Below are positions 11,701-25,009 of a stretch of 64,000 nt of DNA, in pieces. The stretch covers positions 948,706 through 1,012,705 of the forward strand of contig JANPWX010000118.1 in the NCBI GenBank assembly GCA_024734555.1. The letters are read 5' to 3'. The translations under genes were made by a program, and so were the position numbers. This DNA comes from Trochalopteron elliotii. Its lineage: Eukaryota > Chordata > Aves > Passeriformes > Leiothrichidae. Within the stretch, counting starts at the first letter, position 1; each line of letters begins with the position of its first letter. The notes below the pieces were generated by a model. It saw only the letters and a program-made list of their open reading frames with translations. It did not search any database and was not told the DNA's origin.

Positions 11701-14299
11701 AGATTGGGTTTCCCAGCTGTTGTGCTGCACACTGTCTTAAAGGCAGGGGGCAGAGGGAGGGGAGAAGATGAGCTCAGAAAGTCTTGCTGGAGAGGGTTGT
11801 AGGGTTGGGGCATCTGGGCTCATTTGGCACCAACTTTATGGTCCAGCCCTCTAATCCCCTCAGGCTGGCTGTGTTTTTCTGGGAAGCAGTGATGCTGGGT
11901 TTTTTTCTGATGGTCATTACATGTTTCACATATTCCTGTTATTCATCTGCTGTTCTCCAGAAGCTGCCCTCTCAATTCAAGCCCTGCTTTAGGGCTCTGG
12001 CAGTGTGTCCACATGGTTGCTGGCTGCAGATGTTTTGTGTGAGCTGGTTTGGGAGCAGATCTTGGGCTACTGGGGCAGTGACTTGCTCCAAGAAACTTAT
12101 CCTAAGTTCAGATGGGAAGGGTGTAAAGAGGCACAGACAGCTGTGTTACTACTCTCTTCTAGGTAAACAGCTTTTTTTAACCCCACAGCTTGCTAATATG
12201 ATCCAGGCAACATCTCCAGAATGCCTGGATGTTCAGCTGAATTGACACACTTGAGAGTGAGTCAAATCTAGTATAACCATTCCAAAATTTCTAGCCCCAG
12301 AACAGAAGTAATGCCCCATATTTTCAGGTGATCACTGATGGTACTGGTGAGAAGGGAGAGGTACAAAAACAGTCAGCCACTTTCTTGCAGTGTCTGAGGG
12401 AGTTGGATTGTATGTTTGGAAAAAAGAAGGCAAGAGTCTGAGCACCACCACCTTTCAGCACAGATGCTGACATCCATAGAAAGCTTTCTGCTCCACAAGT
12501 CAGTGAAAACAACAGCAGAAATATCTTTAATTCCTCAAAAATATCATGTCCCTTGCATATCTTCCTAGTGAGGCTGTGTTTGCTCAGAGTTCAATGGTTT
12601 TGATGGTCCTGTCCTGGATGGTCAGGTTTTGCAGGTTGGGTGGGTTCTGGAATCTCCATGCAGCAACTCACAGAGCCAAGTGAAGCTGCAGAGATAAGGA
12701 GCTGTGGTGCCTCCAGCCCAGGGCAGGGAACTAGGACTGGATGTCTGAAATTATCCTCAGTGAAGAGATGGAGGAGAGTCTGGACAGGTCACAGCTCTTG
12801 ATGGAATGGAAAGCAGTGTGGAGAGAGGCCCAACACACAAGGATTCTTTTGGAGCTCCTATTCCTGTGGGAATCCACAGGCTGCCTCTCTGGGGAGGCAT
12901 CAGCCCCTTTTCACCAGTCAAGCTGCTGTCAGGTTGGTGTCTCAGAGGTGGAGAGCTTTCTTTTGTTTTCCATGAGACATCACCAAAGAATCAGGGTGAC
13001 AGAATTATTTTTGTGGAAGTAACTATGTGAAACTTTTTTTTTTATTTGGATTATTTGAAAACTAAAACTGTTCATGGGTTTTAAAATTCATGTCCCCTCC
13101 AGGTTGCTTTACTTTTTTTTGTTTCTTATTCCCTCTCCCTTATTCCTCAGAGGGAACCATCCAAACCTACACAGTGTGTTATTTCTTTGAGAAATGCAAT
13201 CGTTTTGCAGTCAAACCTAGGCTGGAAATGCTGCTGGTGATTCATTTGTCTGAGAAATTTAAAAAGGCTTGGATGGAGCAGAAACCAGCCTGGTTCAGAG
13301 GGAGTTTTCTTGTGTGTGAAGACCCACTTTAGCGGGGGAGTTCTTTTTCATCGGAAAAAGAAGCTTTTACTGGCTTTGTTAGGGAGACTTGGGCTCCAGC
13401 CATTCTTCTGTTGCAGCTTTTTGTATGGTACAAAGATCTGGAGCCCAGCTATCCCAGTTCCTGCTTCCCACATCTGCTGCATTGCAGAGTTCCATGATTC
13501 CAGTGCCTTGAGCCCTTTGTTCTTCAGGGTCACTGCTTCAGCAGGGTGGGATGGACGTGATGCCATTTTTGCCTTGACTGTACTTTGTCTCACAAGTCTT
13601 TCCCAAACACAAGTATCATTTGGATGCACAGCTGTGTCTTGAGGGCAGCAGGGGTCTCCTGCTATCACATGGTGAGGGGTCTGGGCCCTACATTCATTTT
13701 TAGGGTCTGCTCAAGCTCCACCTCACCAAGAACTTCTTTCTGAAGCTTCCCAGCATCCAGCTGGGGTGGTTCAGAGCCAGGCACCAGGAAGGCAGAGTCA
13801 TGGCTGGTAACCACCACAAGTCCCCTGCAGAGTACCTTTTTGGCCTTCAGTTTCTATAAGCCAAGCATTTTTAAATGGTGTGCTCTTTGAGACATGGCTT
13901 TCTGTTCCCTCAGACAACAGGGACCTGTGGCAAACCCTCAGGTAATGGATGAAATCAGATGAGCTGTTATGTCACATCCCAAGAGTAATCCTGGTTTTGG
14001 GGGGCTATCCTTATCACCTCCATGGGTGTGCCAGAGTTAGCCTGATTGGGAGGCAAGGAGTACCATGGAAGCAGGACTGGGTGGAGAGGCCTGGGGAGTG
14101 GGGAGGCTTTGCAGAAGTCAGGAGTGGTGACAAGTTCCAGTCTGTCTGGAAATAGAGCAAGAAGTGGGCTGCACAGAGGAGACCACCACTCCTCTAATAA
14201 CTGCTGTGAGAGCTGCCACCCCTGCTGCTTAGAGCTGGCCAGATCCATGGTGTGACTGCTCATCTGCAGCCCCTGCCTCCTCTGTGCCCCACTTGCTGC
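5791..14299. other. Long noncoding stretch
   Basis: No gene, RNA gene or clear transposable element recognised over 8.5 kb. Open frames are all short and composition-driven. The degenerate duplication at 11295-11384 is listed separately. A TATA-like GATATAAATAGAGG occurs near 7616 without other promoter features. Confidence 0.45.
11295..11384. repeat. Two-copy degenerate tandem repeat, period about 53 bp
   Basis: Copies at 11295-11334 and 11348-11384 share CATGCTGAAnAGGAGGA and end in TTTCCA. They differ at a few bases and by a 3-base indel. Probably a local duplication. Confidence 0.6.
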
Positions 14300-14720
14300 T
14301 TTTCCCTATAAATAGTCCGGTGGGAAGCGGAGCATGGAGCCACCACAGATGGCCCCCAGGTACACGTGCAGCCGTGTGTGAGATCCCAGAGAGGAGCTGT
14401 CAATACCTTGCCTGGAGCCATCCAGTGAAACCTCATTAAAAATGGTGTCCTCTTCCCTAACCCCCATCACCCCCTGGCTTCCCACTCGGGCTCGCCTGCA
14501 TTCAGGCACCCTTATTAAACATGCACTTCTAAGCAAGGAGCGCTGACTTCCCCTTAATTGAGGCATAATAATTAGAGCATTAACACATTAGGAGGGTGAG
14601 ACAGCATGTTTAGCTTTTGTGATTAATTATCTGAGGATTGTAATAAGTTGTTAAGACATTAATTACTCTGGCATGTTTATTGCTCTTTATTGCAGAACAG
14701 ACACTTGGTAGCAGCAAGTG
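14300..14720. promoter_or_regulatory. Candidate enhancer: MEF2 site, E-box, three TAATTA cores
   Basis: CTATAAATAG at 14306-14315 is an exact MEF2 consensus, and CACGTG at 14363-14368 is a perfect E-box. TAATTA cores lie at 14569-14574, 14624-14629 and 14660-14665, within an AT-rich block full of TTAAT variants. The density and the drop in GC content against the flanks suggest a conserved noncoding element; this is inference until aligned. Confidence 0.4.
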
Positions 14721-16184
14721 CTGGTTCGTCTGGAAATAAGAGTGAGAGGTGGTCTGAAGGGAGCAGACCACCTACTCATCCACACAACAGTGAGCTGCTG
14801 CTGGTGGCAGCAAGGTGGGGGCACCCCCCTGGGAGTGCCTTGGTAACCAAACAGGTTTATTTCTCTCAGGTGGATATAGAAATGGTACCTGAGTCCCTTG
14901 GGACAGTCCAGGACCCAAAAAGTCCTCTCTGATCTTTTCATCTGGATTTTTGTCCTTTTTCAAATGAAGTGTTTTCTTCCTTATGCTTTGAGCTCCCCCT
15001 GATTTGGACCATTGTGTTGCCAAGTTTGATTAGCATGGCTCAGTCTCTGTCTGGATGTTACCAGGAAGGTTGTCTGTATTAAAGACAAATTAAAGTTTGG
15101 AGCATCAGCAGAGGCCAAGGAATGAACCAGGCCTCCACTGGCCTCTCTCACCACACCATTGAATGAGTTTTCCTTTGGAGTTTGGGGAAGTAGGAAGTAG
15201 GTTAGGGAAGGGTTGGAGGGGTTTGGACTGCTGTAGTCTCCTCTTTGCACAGCAAGCTCCTCTGTGTCCCCTAGACATCTCCATGTGGGTCAGTCAGGTT
15301 GGGACTGATGGCAGAGTTCAGGCCTGGAGGATGAGTGGTTCTTGTATTTTCCTGAAACTCTGAGAAAGAGAAAATGCAACGTCATAAAAAAGACACGTCA
15401 TCAAATCAGCAGGATGACATGGTGGACCTGTTCCCAGGCTTCTGCTCTTCCCATGAAATACTCATGCTGATGGACCCTCCCTGCCCAGCCTCTCCTTGCA
15501 GTTATCTGGCTGGGAGGAACACAGGAGACATGATGGCAGCCCCAACAACTGTCACAGATAAAGAAATTTGGGAAATTTTGGAAAAACAAGAGGGTGGGGA
15601 AGCCACAGGAGCAGTGTGCTGATATCAGTTTCCTTTGGGACCCCTGGAACCCAGTGCTTCCTGTCTCTTGGCTGTTCTGTGTCCTCATGTTATTGCAACC
15701 ATGCCTGTGTCTGATGGATGCAGGGGGCAGGAAAGGGGAGATCCTCTGTTGCCTCTTTTTTTAGAGTTAAAACACAAGATGATCCTGACAAGTCTTTGTC
15801 CTTCCAGGACTGACCCAGTGGCCACTTTCCCTGTGGCTTCCACCAGCTCAAGCCAGTGTCACTGTCACTCACTTGTGTGAGTGGCTGTGGAGGAAAATTC
15901 CCTGTGTATAATCTGGGATCTGTCCTGTGTCAGCTGAATGTGATTTGCTGCCTTCAGCCCCTCAGAGCCTGGTCTGCCTCTCTCCAGCCCAGCCTGGGGT
16001 TGGCATTCACTGTCAGGGACCTGCTCTCTGCATTCAGAGTGTGGCACTGTCAGCCTGGCCTTCCCTGCTCTGCCCTGGGGACAAGGCAGGTCATGACTTA
16101 TGCATTTTATCATTACAAAGAGAATTTCCTCTAGATGTGTGCAATAAGACAGTGGTGCTGACCTGTGATCCTGGCATTGAGCAG

Positions 16185-16500
16185 CGTTAATGACTCCCCT
16201 TTGCAGGTAATAAGCAGCAAATGTACACATTTTGGGGAGATCTGAATATTTTTTTTCTCTTTTTAAGACTGCTGTCTTCCTAGGCCAGACTTAATTAGCA
16301 GACCTCATTATTTCCTGAAATGTAACTTGACTTCCATTGAATGAGAATTGTTCAGTGGATGGGAAGCAGCAGAGCAGTGCTGCAATATTCATATTGTTTT
16401 AATTGCAACATTAACATTTCATGCCGCTCTTGGCACACTTTCAGGTGCGGCCCTTTAGCTCAATGCAACACTGTGAAAGGTTGGATCAGAACAATTAGGA
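16185..16500. promoter_or_regulatory. AT-rich candidate conserved noncoding element
   Basis: Contains GCGTTAATGACTCC, GACTTAATTAGCAGACC, CAATATTCATATTG and TTTTAATTGCAACATTAAC: multiple POU/homeodomain-like words in unique, non-repeat sequence. Its texture resembles vertebrate conserved enhancers. No alignment was available to test this. Confidence 0.35.
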
Positions 16501-18089
16501 TAGAGTGACTGGATTTCTGGATTTTCTTTTTTTTTTCTTCTGTTTTAATGAACATAAGCTTGAATTCAATCCCCATCCCTCCTTTTGTTGGGAAGAACAG
16601 GGAGTCACCATCCCTGGAGTGTAAATCCTTTTTTTTTTTTTGAGTAAAGGATGTACTGTAGCACATGTTTAAATTGTCTTTTTGTGGAGCTAAAGCCCCA
16701 CAAGGTACAAGTGATACATGATCCATTAGGCTGAAGGCAACTCCTGGGACTTGACCTTTACCAGGTGAATCAGAGAAGTCCCAAAATGTGTCTGGCCAGC
16801 TGGGAGAGTGTCACAAATGAGCCGGAGGGAAAAAAGGTTATTTCTCACTTCTCAGTTTCTGCCAGGGCTCTGGAACACCTGAGGCTGGAAATGACACTCC
16901 AAACAGATAAGGACTGGGTTATCAGTGCAGATCCTAAATGAGCACAGGGATCACACACTGCTCTATCCCCAAATTGCATACTGGGTTTGGCTTTCTGACA
17001 GGGGCGTCAGACAGCTCTGAAATGCTGGGCTCAGCCTTAGCAAGGTTCTATCACACTGGGTGAAGTGAGAACATTAACTGACTCTAAGGGAGAACCAGGA
17101 GGCTGTTGTATCCCCTTCAGAAGGAAGAAGAAGGGTTTCTGAGGCTCACTCTTTCCTCCTGGGGGAAGGACACCCATGCTGCTGCCTGTCAGCCCCGTGC
17201 TGGCACTGGCAGGTCTGTACTGGGGCTGGTGGGCAGCAAGGACCTGTGTGTGGAGAAATCAGCTCCCTCTTGTTCACAAGTGCCACCCATCAATCAACAG
17301 CTAATGGGCAGCTTGATGTGCTAGTGATCCTGCTGAGAGCTCACCAGGCACTGCTCCCACTCTGGGCTGCCTTCCTGGCATCTCCTGGCAGCAGTCTGTG
17401 GGTGAAACATCTTTCTGGAAGGTGAAATCTCTGCCCATGCAGTGGAGAGGCAATGGGAGAGTTGTGGTGGGGGTGAGGGAGCTGCTTGGCCCATCAGTTC
17501 TCCCCCTTGGAGCTGGGCATGCCACTTCCATTTTAGGCAGCAGCTGAACTCATCCATAAGTCTGGGAGGGCAGTTAAGGTTGGAAATGCAGAAGGACCTC
17601 AGCTTGCCCTCTCGAAGAAGGACAAGGGAAGGGCACACATTCCATTTCCATGGACTTTCCAAAGGCTAACATGTCTTAGCTGGCTGGTTCTCCTATCAAC
17701 CAAACAGGCCTGAAACCCTCTCCCGTTGGTACAATGTGCAGTGGGATCCATGAAATCTCATCTTCTCTGGGTGTACAGTTTGGGTTTGGAGTCTCTGGTG
17801 TCCAGTAAGTTATTTGTGCTGAATGGAGCATCTCCCTTTCCTGGGATATTTATAGCATCTCTCCCACACAAATTGTCTGATGTCTAATAAGGGATGATAC
17901 ACTACAGTTTGGAAGGTGCTAATAATGTCTCTCCTCTGTTTGGTAGTCTGTTCCCATGAAATTTATAGACTCGGACTGTCTCCAAGACCTCTGTTGCTCT
18001 GTCACATCAGCTTGAAATCTGTTTGCAGTGTCAGAAGTTGCTGGGGAGTGGGCAGAGGACAGACTGATGCAGCCGGACTGCACATGCTT

Positions 18090-18340
18090 TGCACTCCCTG
18101 GGAAATCAGGCTGAAAATGAGCGGCTCCGGGGACGGGGGCAGCTGTGGCTCGGGTCACGGAGTTGCAGTGTTTGGGGAAGCGATCCGGCTGTGTGGGAGG
18201 AAGGCGATGAGCTCCGAGCGCTCCGACCATGCCGCTCCCCAGGCACGTTCGAGCTGCCCGGGGCGAGCGGCGGGAGCCGAGCGTGGCCTCTGGTGGGAAA
18301 CAGCCCCCGCGGACGACAAACGAGCCAGCCCAGAGCTCCT
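18090..18340. promoter_or_regulatory. Small CpG-rich islet
   Basis: About 250 bases with many CG dinucleotides (GCGGCTCCGGGGACGGGG, GAGCTCCGAGCGCTCCGACC, CCCCGCGGACGACAAACGAG) while flanks have almost none. There is no TATA box or clear exon. It could be a distal regulatory element or promoter of a noncoding RNA. Confidence 0.4.
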
Positions 18341-21300
18341 GGCTGCTGTGAAGAATTGCCTGGCTAAAGGATAATGAATGCCACAGCAGGAGACAGAGCG
18401 TTTCTCCGAGGCCATTCATCCCCTTTATCGCCCTGCTAACAAGCCCCAGAGCGACTTTAGAGAGACTTCTCTGGAGCAGCACCATCCCTCAGCCGTGCTG
18501 CTGGCTGGGTGCTGGGGGCCAGGGGTACTGCATGTGGCAGGAGCACTCAGCAGGAAAACCACGGACCATCTCCCAGATAACAGCCCCGGGTTGGATCTCT
18601 GCTCTGGGGACTGTGTCTTGGCTTTGGTTTGGCTGGCTTGGAGACCATGCCCTCCTTTAGGCCGTGCTTGGTGCCACCTGAGAGATCCAGGTGTAAAAGC
18701 CAAGCATCCATCTTTTTTAAAGTACTTCTGGGCAGCACCTGCAGCACCCTTAGGAGGACTGCTCCATCCTAACTCCCAGCTTGCCTAAGATTTAAGATTT
18801 GTAAGATTTGTAAGACCCAAGAGGAGTTTGGGGCTGCCAGCACGTAGGTGAGTTGGTTCTGCTTCACTTGCAGCACAGCTGAGCCTGTGCGTGAGCCGTG
18901 TGAGAGGAGGAAAGGGCAGGAGTGATGTGCTCTTCATAAGAGCTAATAAAAGCTAATCCATCCCTTTGCTCCAAGACAGTGGGAAGCATTAGTGGCTGGC
19001 TGAGTGCCTCCTCCACTGTGGCAGTTTGCTGGGTGCCTCCACCTTCCCTCTGGCTGGGAGCAAAGCGTGTCCTCCCATGGAGGGGAAGGTGTCTCTGGCA
19101 GAGCTGTGCTGCCTGCAACTGCCCTCTGTGCCTGCTGTGCCTCCTGGGAAGGAAAAAACTGCCAGAGAAGCCGGGCAGTCTGGGAATGAGGATGGACAGC
19201 CTTTGGGCAAGCTCTCACGGCAGGCCTCAGCTCCAAGCAAGTGCCTTGCCTCTGCTCCAGGAGTTGTAGCTTGTGGGAGCAGAGGAGTGCATCATCTCTG
19301 ATTTGACTGGTGTGTATGAGACCCTCAGAAAGGCTGGAGACAGTTGAGCTCAAATAGGAGCCCAGATAGGTTGGAATACCTTCACCAAACAGCCTGTGTG
19401 CTCACCTGTGCACTGTGTGTGCAGGTACAAGCTGTGCCACCCTGCCAGGAGTGATTTCTGTCTGGGGCACAGTGCACAGTAGGTGATCAAGTAGAAATAA
19501 TTGTCAGTAATTGGAAGTTTTTTCTTTTTCATCCTGTGTGTTTTCCTAATTTCTCCTTCTCCTCCTCCTCCAGGTTTAGCTGTTGGGGAATGCATTTTGT
19601 GTGGTGCATGGTAAACACCCTACAATCAGTGCTAGTGGGAGAAGGGAAAGCAAAGAGGGGAGATCATGTTGTGTTTGGGTGTCCCCAACAAATGCTGATA
19701 GTGGTTTTATAGGGGCAAAAAAGGAGGAGAAAAGCTGCAAAGCTTTGCAGATAGAGGGGGCAGAGTGCCATGAGAGATAATTGGGTGGTTCCAGTGAGGG
19801 GAGAAACAGCAGGAGAGCAGCAGGTGGTGGGGATGGCCTGGAATGTGTTTGCAGAGCTGTGGAGCAGAGGAGAAAGTGTGTCATGGAGCCAGGTGTCTCC
19901 TTGAGTGCAAGCAGCACAACAGCAAGAGGATTATAAGCCTGATTTTTTTCTCTCAATTTTTTTCTTTTTATCAGGAGGTCTCCAAGCATTTTAAAAGGTA
20001 GCTAACATCACAGATTGAAAAATTTTCCCATCTTGAGGCTTCAGTGACTAAGTTTGGAGCCAGCCAGAGGAACCTGTGAGTGTTGAGCCTTTGTCACATG
20101 CTTTCCTCCCAAAAAGTCTGCACTCTAGACCTTGGCCTCTCTCCCAGCCCCCCGTGCTGACCAGACTGATGATGGGGAGCTCACTGGAGGCCAGTCATGT
20201 CCCACAGGGTGGCAGCAGGACATGTTGCCTGTGGCCACTGGCATCAGCTGGACTGCCTCTGGGAGGGAGGATGTTGGCAGCCAAGTGGCCTTTCAAAGCA
20301 GGCTGGAATTTAAAGAGGTGCCAGTCCGTGAGGCCTCTGTTCCTGCCCTGACCTCTCAGTGTTTTGGGAGGAGTTCACTTCCAGTCCAGAAACATCTGGT
20401 GCTTTTTCTTCTTCTGCCAGCACCATTAAATGTCGAGTTGAAGGGAAACACAATACATCACCTTCCTCGTGGGCTGCCATTCAGCCAAGAGTAACAGAGA
20501 TTAGCCTTCAATCACACGAGGGCTGGAGCTGAAGGAAACCTTCCCGAGGACACGCTGGAGAAACATTTTCATTAGCAGAGGAGAAGGTGACGGAGATGAA
20601 GTGGCCCTTCACCTCAGCTGCCAGACCTCTCACTGCCTGGTGTTAACAGGATGGGGAATGCTAACTGAGGAGCTGGGGCCAGCTGCAGTGCTCTGAGTGC
20701 TGGCTGCAGCCAGATGTGGGAACAGCTGGGACACAGCAAAGCAGCGCTTTTATAGTCTGATGGGGGTGGTCTTGGTTTTCCTCCTGCCTATGAGCTCTCA
20801 CTGCTAGAAATAAACTGTCTCAACTGAAAGGAGAAAATGTGTGCTAGGGCACATACCTGAGTGGGTACCCTGGCATGGGCCAGAAAAACAATGTCCTTGA
20901 GTGATAATGCCCATGGGGCCAGGATACCTCCTAGCCTCTGCCTCGTGCAATATCTTTTGCAAATTTAACCTTAAATCCTTAACCTTAATTCTAAATTTAA
21001 GGACTGCCTTCGTGGTAGTAGAGGCTTTCTCAGCTCCATGGAAAGCTGTTCCACAGCTCTTTGCTCTTACTCTGCATCCCCCCAAGGCAGTTGAGGTGCC
21101 CAGGATTCACTTCTGCTATTGATGTTGATGAAACACCCCCTGGACCCCAGCTGGGTGCCTGGCACAGACCTGTCTGTCCCAGTTACTGGGAATTAACCAA
21201 CAGGATCCCTGCAGCTCTGTCTGCCGTCCCCCACCACCTCACCTCCCCGGGGCTGGCGTGCTCCTGACAAAGGCAGACTCCATCTCTTTCACTCACAGCT

Positions 21301-24050
21301 GAAGGATGCCTTGCCTGCTCCTATCTTGCAGGTTGGAGGAAATCATTTTAATTTGTGTGGCACATTCCTTTGGGCGTAAGTTGCGGGAAGAGAAGAAAAA
21401 AAAATCCAAACGAAACTCTGGCCATTCTGGGTATTTTTAGTTGTTTGCGTAGGACCATTAATATCTCTTTCTCTCTCTCTCTTTTTTTTTTTTTAAATTT
21501 CCTGCAGACTGTTCTCTCTCAGGGGCTGCCTGTGGTGCTGCATTAACATCACATCTCTGTGGTGAAGGTAAGCTAGTTCTCAGTGTTCCCTGAGACACAG
21601 ACTCAGAGGGAACCCCATCTCTCCTCTTCATTCTCCCTGGGTGCCCACCATGTGCACAGCCCTCTGAGAAGGGGCTCCTGGCTGGGAGAGTGAAGGTTTG
21701 GGGATATTTATGCCTTTTGGGATAGGTTTTATCAGGAATGGGATTTGAGCTCCCTGAGAGGGAAGTGACACACAGCCTGGCAGCTAGGGAATTGGTTTGG
21801 AACAGCAGAACAAATGGCTGCTGGTTTTGGAGCCTTCTCATGTTGAGTTACCTCTCATGTCTCCCTCCTCCATTTCAGACCTGAGAGCAGCCAAAATGAA
21901 AGGAAAACATGGCTCCTGAGCCATTTTTTCCCCTCTATGATGCCTTTGCCTTTCTTGCATTCCCTTTTCTCCTACGATCTCAGCTGGCTGGGTTTCACTG
22001 CCAGCCTATTGAAAGGAAAGACACGTGCTGGCTTATGGAGGGAGAGAGACCTGAGACAGGATAAATCTGTATGCAATGAGAATGGGGGGAAGCAAGTCAG
22101 CTGCTCTGACACTTTTATTATGGAGCCAGGCTGCTTGGGGATGAATCTTTCTCAAAACGTGTTGCTGGATGACATTTCTGCCAGGTCTCAGCAGTAACCT
22201 TCACCAAGCCTTGCTGCCCAGCCCTGTGCTTGCCTTTTCCTAGGACAAAGAGAATGAATATCAGTTGGAAATGCTGCAGGCAGCAGGGATCAATGGGGCT
22301 TGATGCACCTCCAGTGAGTCTGAAGACACCTGGACTTTCTCACCAGAAGCTCTTCAGGCTTTGGTGACTTCATCTTATGGCTGCATGTGTTATTTTGCAA
22401 AGGAGGTGTGGGCTCCTACATCTGTTTCTCATTTCAGAAACAAAGAGGATGCAGCAGAGACCAAAATGAAATTCTCCTTGGAGTTGTCCAGAAGGATGGA
22501 TAACTGCAAGAAAGTATGATTCCATGGCTCTGGAAAAGAAATATCTACTTGTTTAGTAACCTGGTAATGAGGTGCTGGCTCTGCTCCATGCAGAGGCTGG
22601 AAGCCACAGGAGATTTGGGGTTACAAAGAGGGCTGGGCAGAGTTTGCTGCCCTCTTGGCTCCTTCCCTGTATCACTGTCAACTCAGATTTCACATCAAGA
22701 GGGTGATGTTATGGCTGGCGGTGACAACAGCAGAATGTCACTGGCAGAGGTGAAATCTTTCCCTCCGTGAGGGTAATTCTTCCTTCCCTTTCCCCTTCCC
22801 CCTGGCTTGCACTGGGACCCACTGGCTCCTGGTGCTGAGCAGGGCAGGCACATATCCTGCTCAGGGGGCAGCTTATGCTGTGCTGAGCAGCACTTCCTGC
22901 TGTCTGGGTGAGTGGCCCCATGTCACTGCTGCCTCTGGGCTGTGTGGTGACCTGGGACAGAGGGAAACCCCCTGTCACTGCCTGGGGCCGTTGGAAGCTG
23001 CAGTGTTTGCCATCATGGCAGCATTGCACACAGTGGTCCTCTGCCATGCTGCCAAGCTTGTACCAGCAGGAGCTCTGCCAGGGATGTCCCTTCAGAGCCC
23101 TGGGGGCCCCTATGCTATTTAGGGCCAGACCTAAGCTAAGTCTGGGTCTGAGGGGCAGACTGACATGTTAATAGTTCATGTTCTCTGCAGGCTGTCTCTC
23201 ACCTCCTCTGAGCTGGAGCTCATCTTGTAGAAAGGTGCCTGTGCCCACCTGCTCCAGCAGCCCCTCTACCAGCATCTGTCCCCAAGGGCCAGTTCAGCAA
23301 AGCCTTTCTGTTGTTCTGGGTCCAGTTTTCATTTTTTCAGCTGGTTATGGAGAAAAGGATGAAGGTACCTGCTGCTGCCAGGCCACAATGAAAAACAGAG
23401 GAAGAGGACTGGCCTCTTAGTGTGCCTAAAGATCCAAAAGTTTAATCTGACTCTGCTTCTCTCTCAGCCCTGATCCTGTTGTATCTTTTCTAGCTGATGC
23501 CTGAGCCTTTTTTTTTTTTTTGTTTTGCTATTTTTTCTTGTTCCCTTTTTACCCTCACTTTATGAAAAATGGCTTTCCCATCTGCATCTGTCAGGAGTCT
23601 GCCTGAGCTGGGTGTACGGCTCAGTGAATATACAAATGTGCAGTTGGGTCGTGGCCCTCCTGACAGGCCGGAGATGAATTCCAAACGTGCAGGGAGAAGG
23701 GCTTCTGCTGCCTCTCATGGTTGTTTTTCTTATCCCAAGGAGGTGTGAGAATAGCTTTTGGGAGCAGTGCTTCCTTCTGCTCCTGCTCTGCCTTACCAAG
23801 GATCAGTTCTCTCTCATCCATCATCAGATGAGTCCTCCTTGCTCCCACATCTCAGTTGCTGATGGGAATGCTGGGGAAAGGGAAAACATTCTTATCCTGC
23901 TTTTTACTACTGTTCTTTTCCCTCTGCCTTTTGCATCCCCCTTCTTAAGCCCATGACAATGCATTTGGCAGGCTGGGGCTTGAGGACACTTGCTGGTCCA
24001 GGTACTTTTAAAGAGAGTTAAGGACAAAGTAGAGGAAAGGGCATTGTTTT

Positions 24051-24315
24051 GTAGAATCACAGAATATCCTGAGTGGGAATCCACAAGGATCATCGAGTCT
24101 AACTCCTGTCCCTGCACAGGACACCCCAACAATCCCACCATGTGTTTGAGAGCATTGTCCAAACACTCGTGAGCTCTGGCAGGCTTCTGGCTATGACCAC
24201 TGCCCTGGGGAACCTGTTCCAGTGCTCAGTCATTCTCTGGGTTGAAGTACATTTTCCTAATATCCACCCTAAACCTCCCCTGACACAGCTTCATGCTGTT
24301 CCTTGGGGTCACCAG
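24051..24315 (-). mobile_element. CR1 LINE fragment, minus orientation
   Basis: Starts GTAGAATCACAGAATATCC, then AACTCCTGTCCCTGCACAGG, GGGGAACCTGTTCCAGTGCT, TTCCTAATATCCACCCTAAA and CCCTGACACAGCTTCATGC. This is the reverse complement of a CR1 3' region. Similarity may continue weakly to about 24430. Confidence 0.85.
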
Positions 24316-25009
24316 TTCCACCCTTAAAATGCAGCTTTGGAATTTTTCAGCAGTTGTGCAGGACTCCACATAAGATGCCCTGAAAGCACCCAAATGCTCT
24401 GCACATTTCAGCCTGGCTGTGTCCCCTTTCCCTGCTGCACCACGGGGCTCTGCAGGGAGGAGTTCACCACCTATGCTGTGTAACTGCAGGGTCACTCAGG
24501 TGCCCAGAGGGAGCTGACAGTCTGCCCTGACACCCACAGATTTTCTGGGCTGCTCCTGCCTCTTGGCTTTCTGCAGGCTGGTGTTGTGAGCTGCTTCCCT
24601 CACCCCTGTGTACAGAGAAGCTCACAGCCAGGTGGGCTCAGAGGAGCAGGCAGGCAGAAAATGAAATGAGTCTGTCCATCCACGCTCTTGCCACAGTTAC
24701 CTGGTCAAGGAGAAGAGGTTTCTAAGAGGGAAGACCCCCACTTTGGCAGGAAGAGAGAGCAGGCAGCTTGAGCTGAGCTCATTTTTCCACAAGCAGATGG
24801 ATGTTCAGTGGGGACCCACGAAAACCCTCTCAACTGCAGGCTGTGAGCCCTCCAAACCAAAGTGTTGTGCTGACATGGAAAAAAGCAACTCTCCATTGGT
24901 GCTCAGCCTGAACTGCTTCTTCCATTCGACTCGGGACACAGCCACAGCCTCCTCCTGCCTCCAGCTCCCATGAGGGGCCAGCTGTACACCTGCAACCAGG
25001 TGAGGAGGG

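Larger units (their letters stand above)
14721..24050. other. Long noncoding stretch with embedded candidate elements
   Basis: No gene supported. It embeds the AT-rich element at 16185-16500 and the CpG-rich islet at 18090-18340. T-runs occur near 16525, 16630, 21480 and 23510. A small internal duplication, AGATTTGTAAGATTTGTAAG, sits near 18795. Nothing else stands out. Confidence 0.45.
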
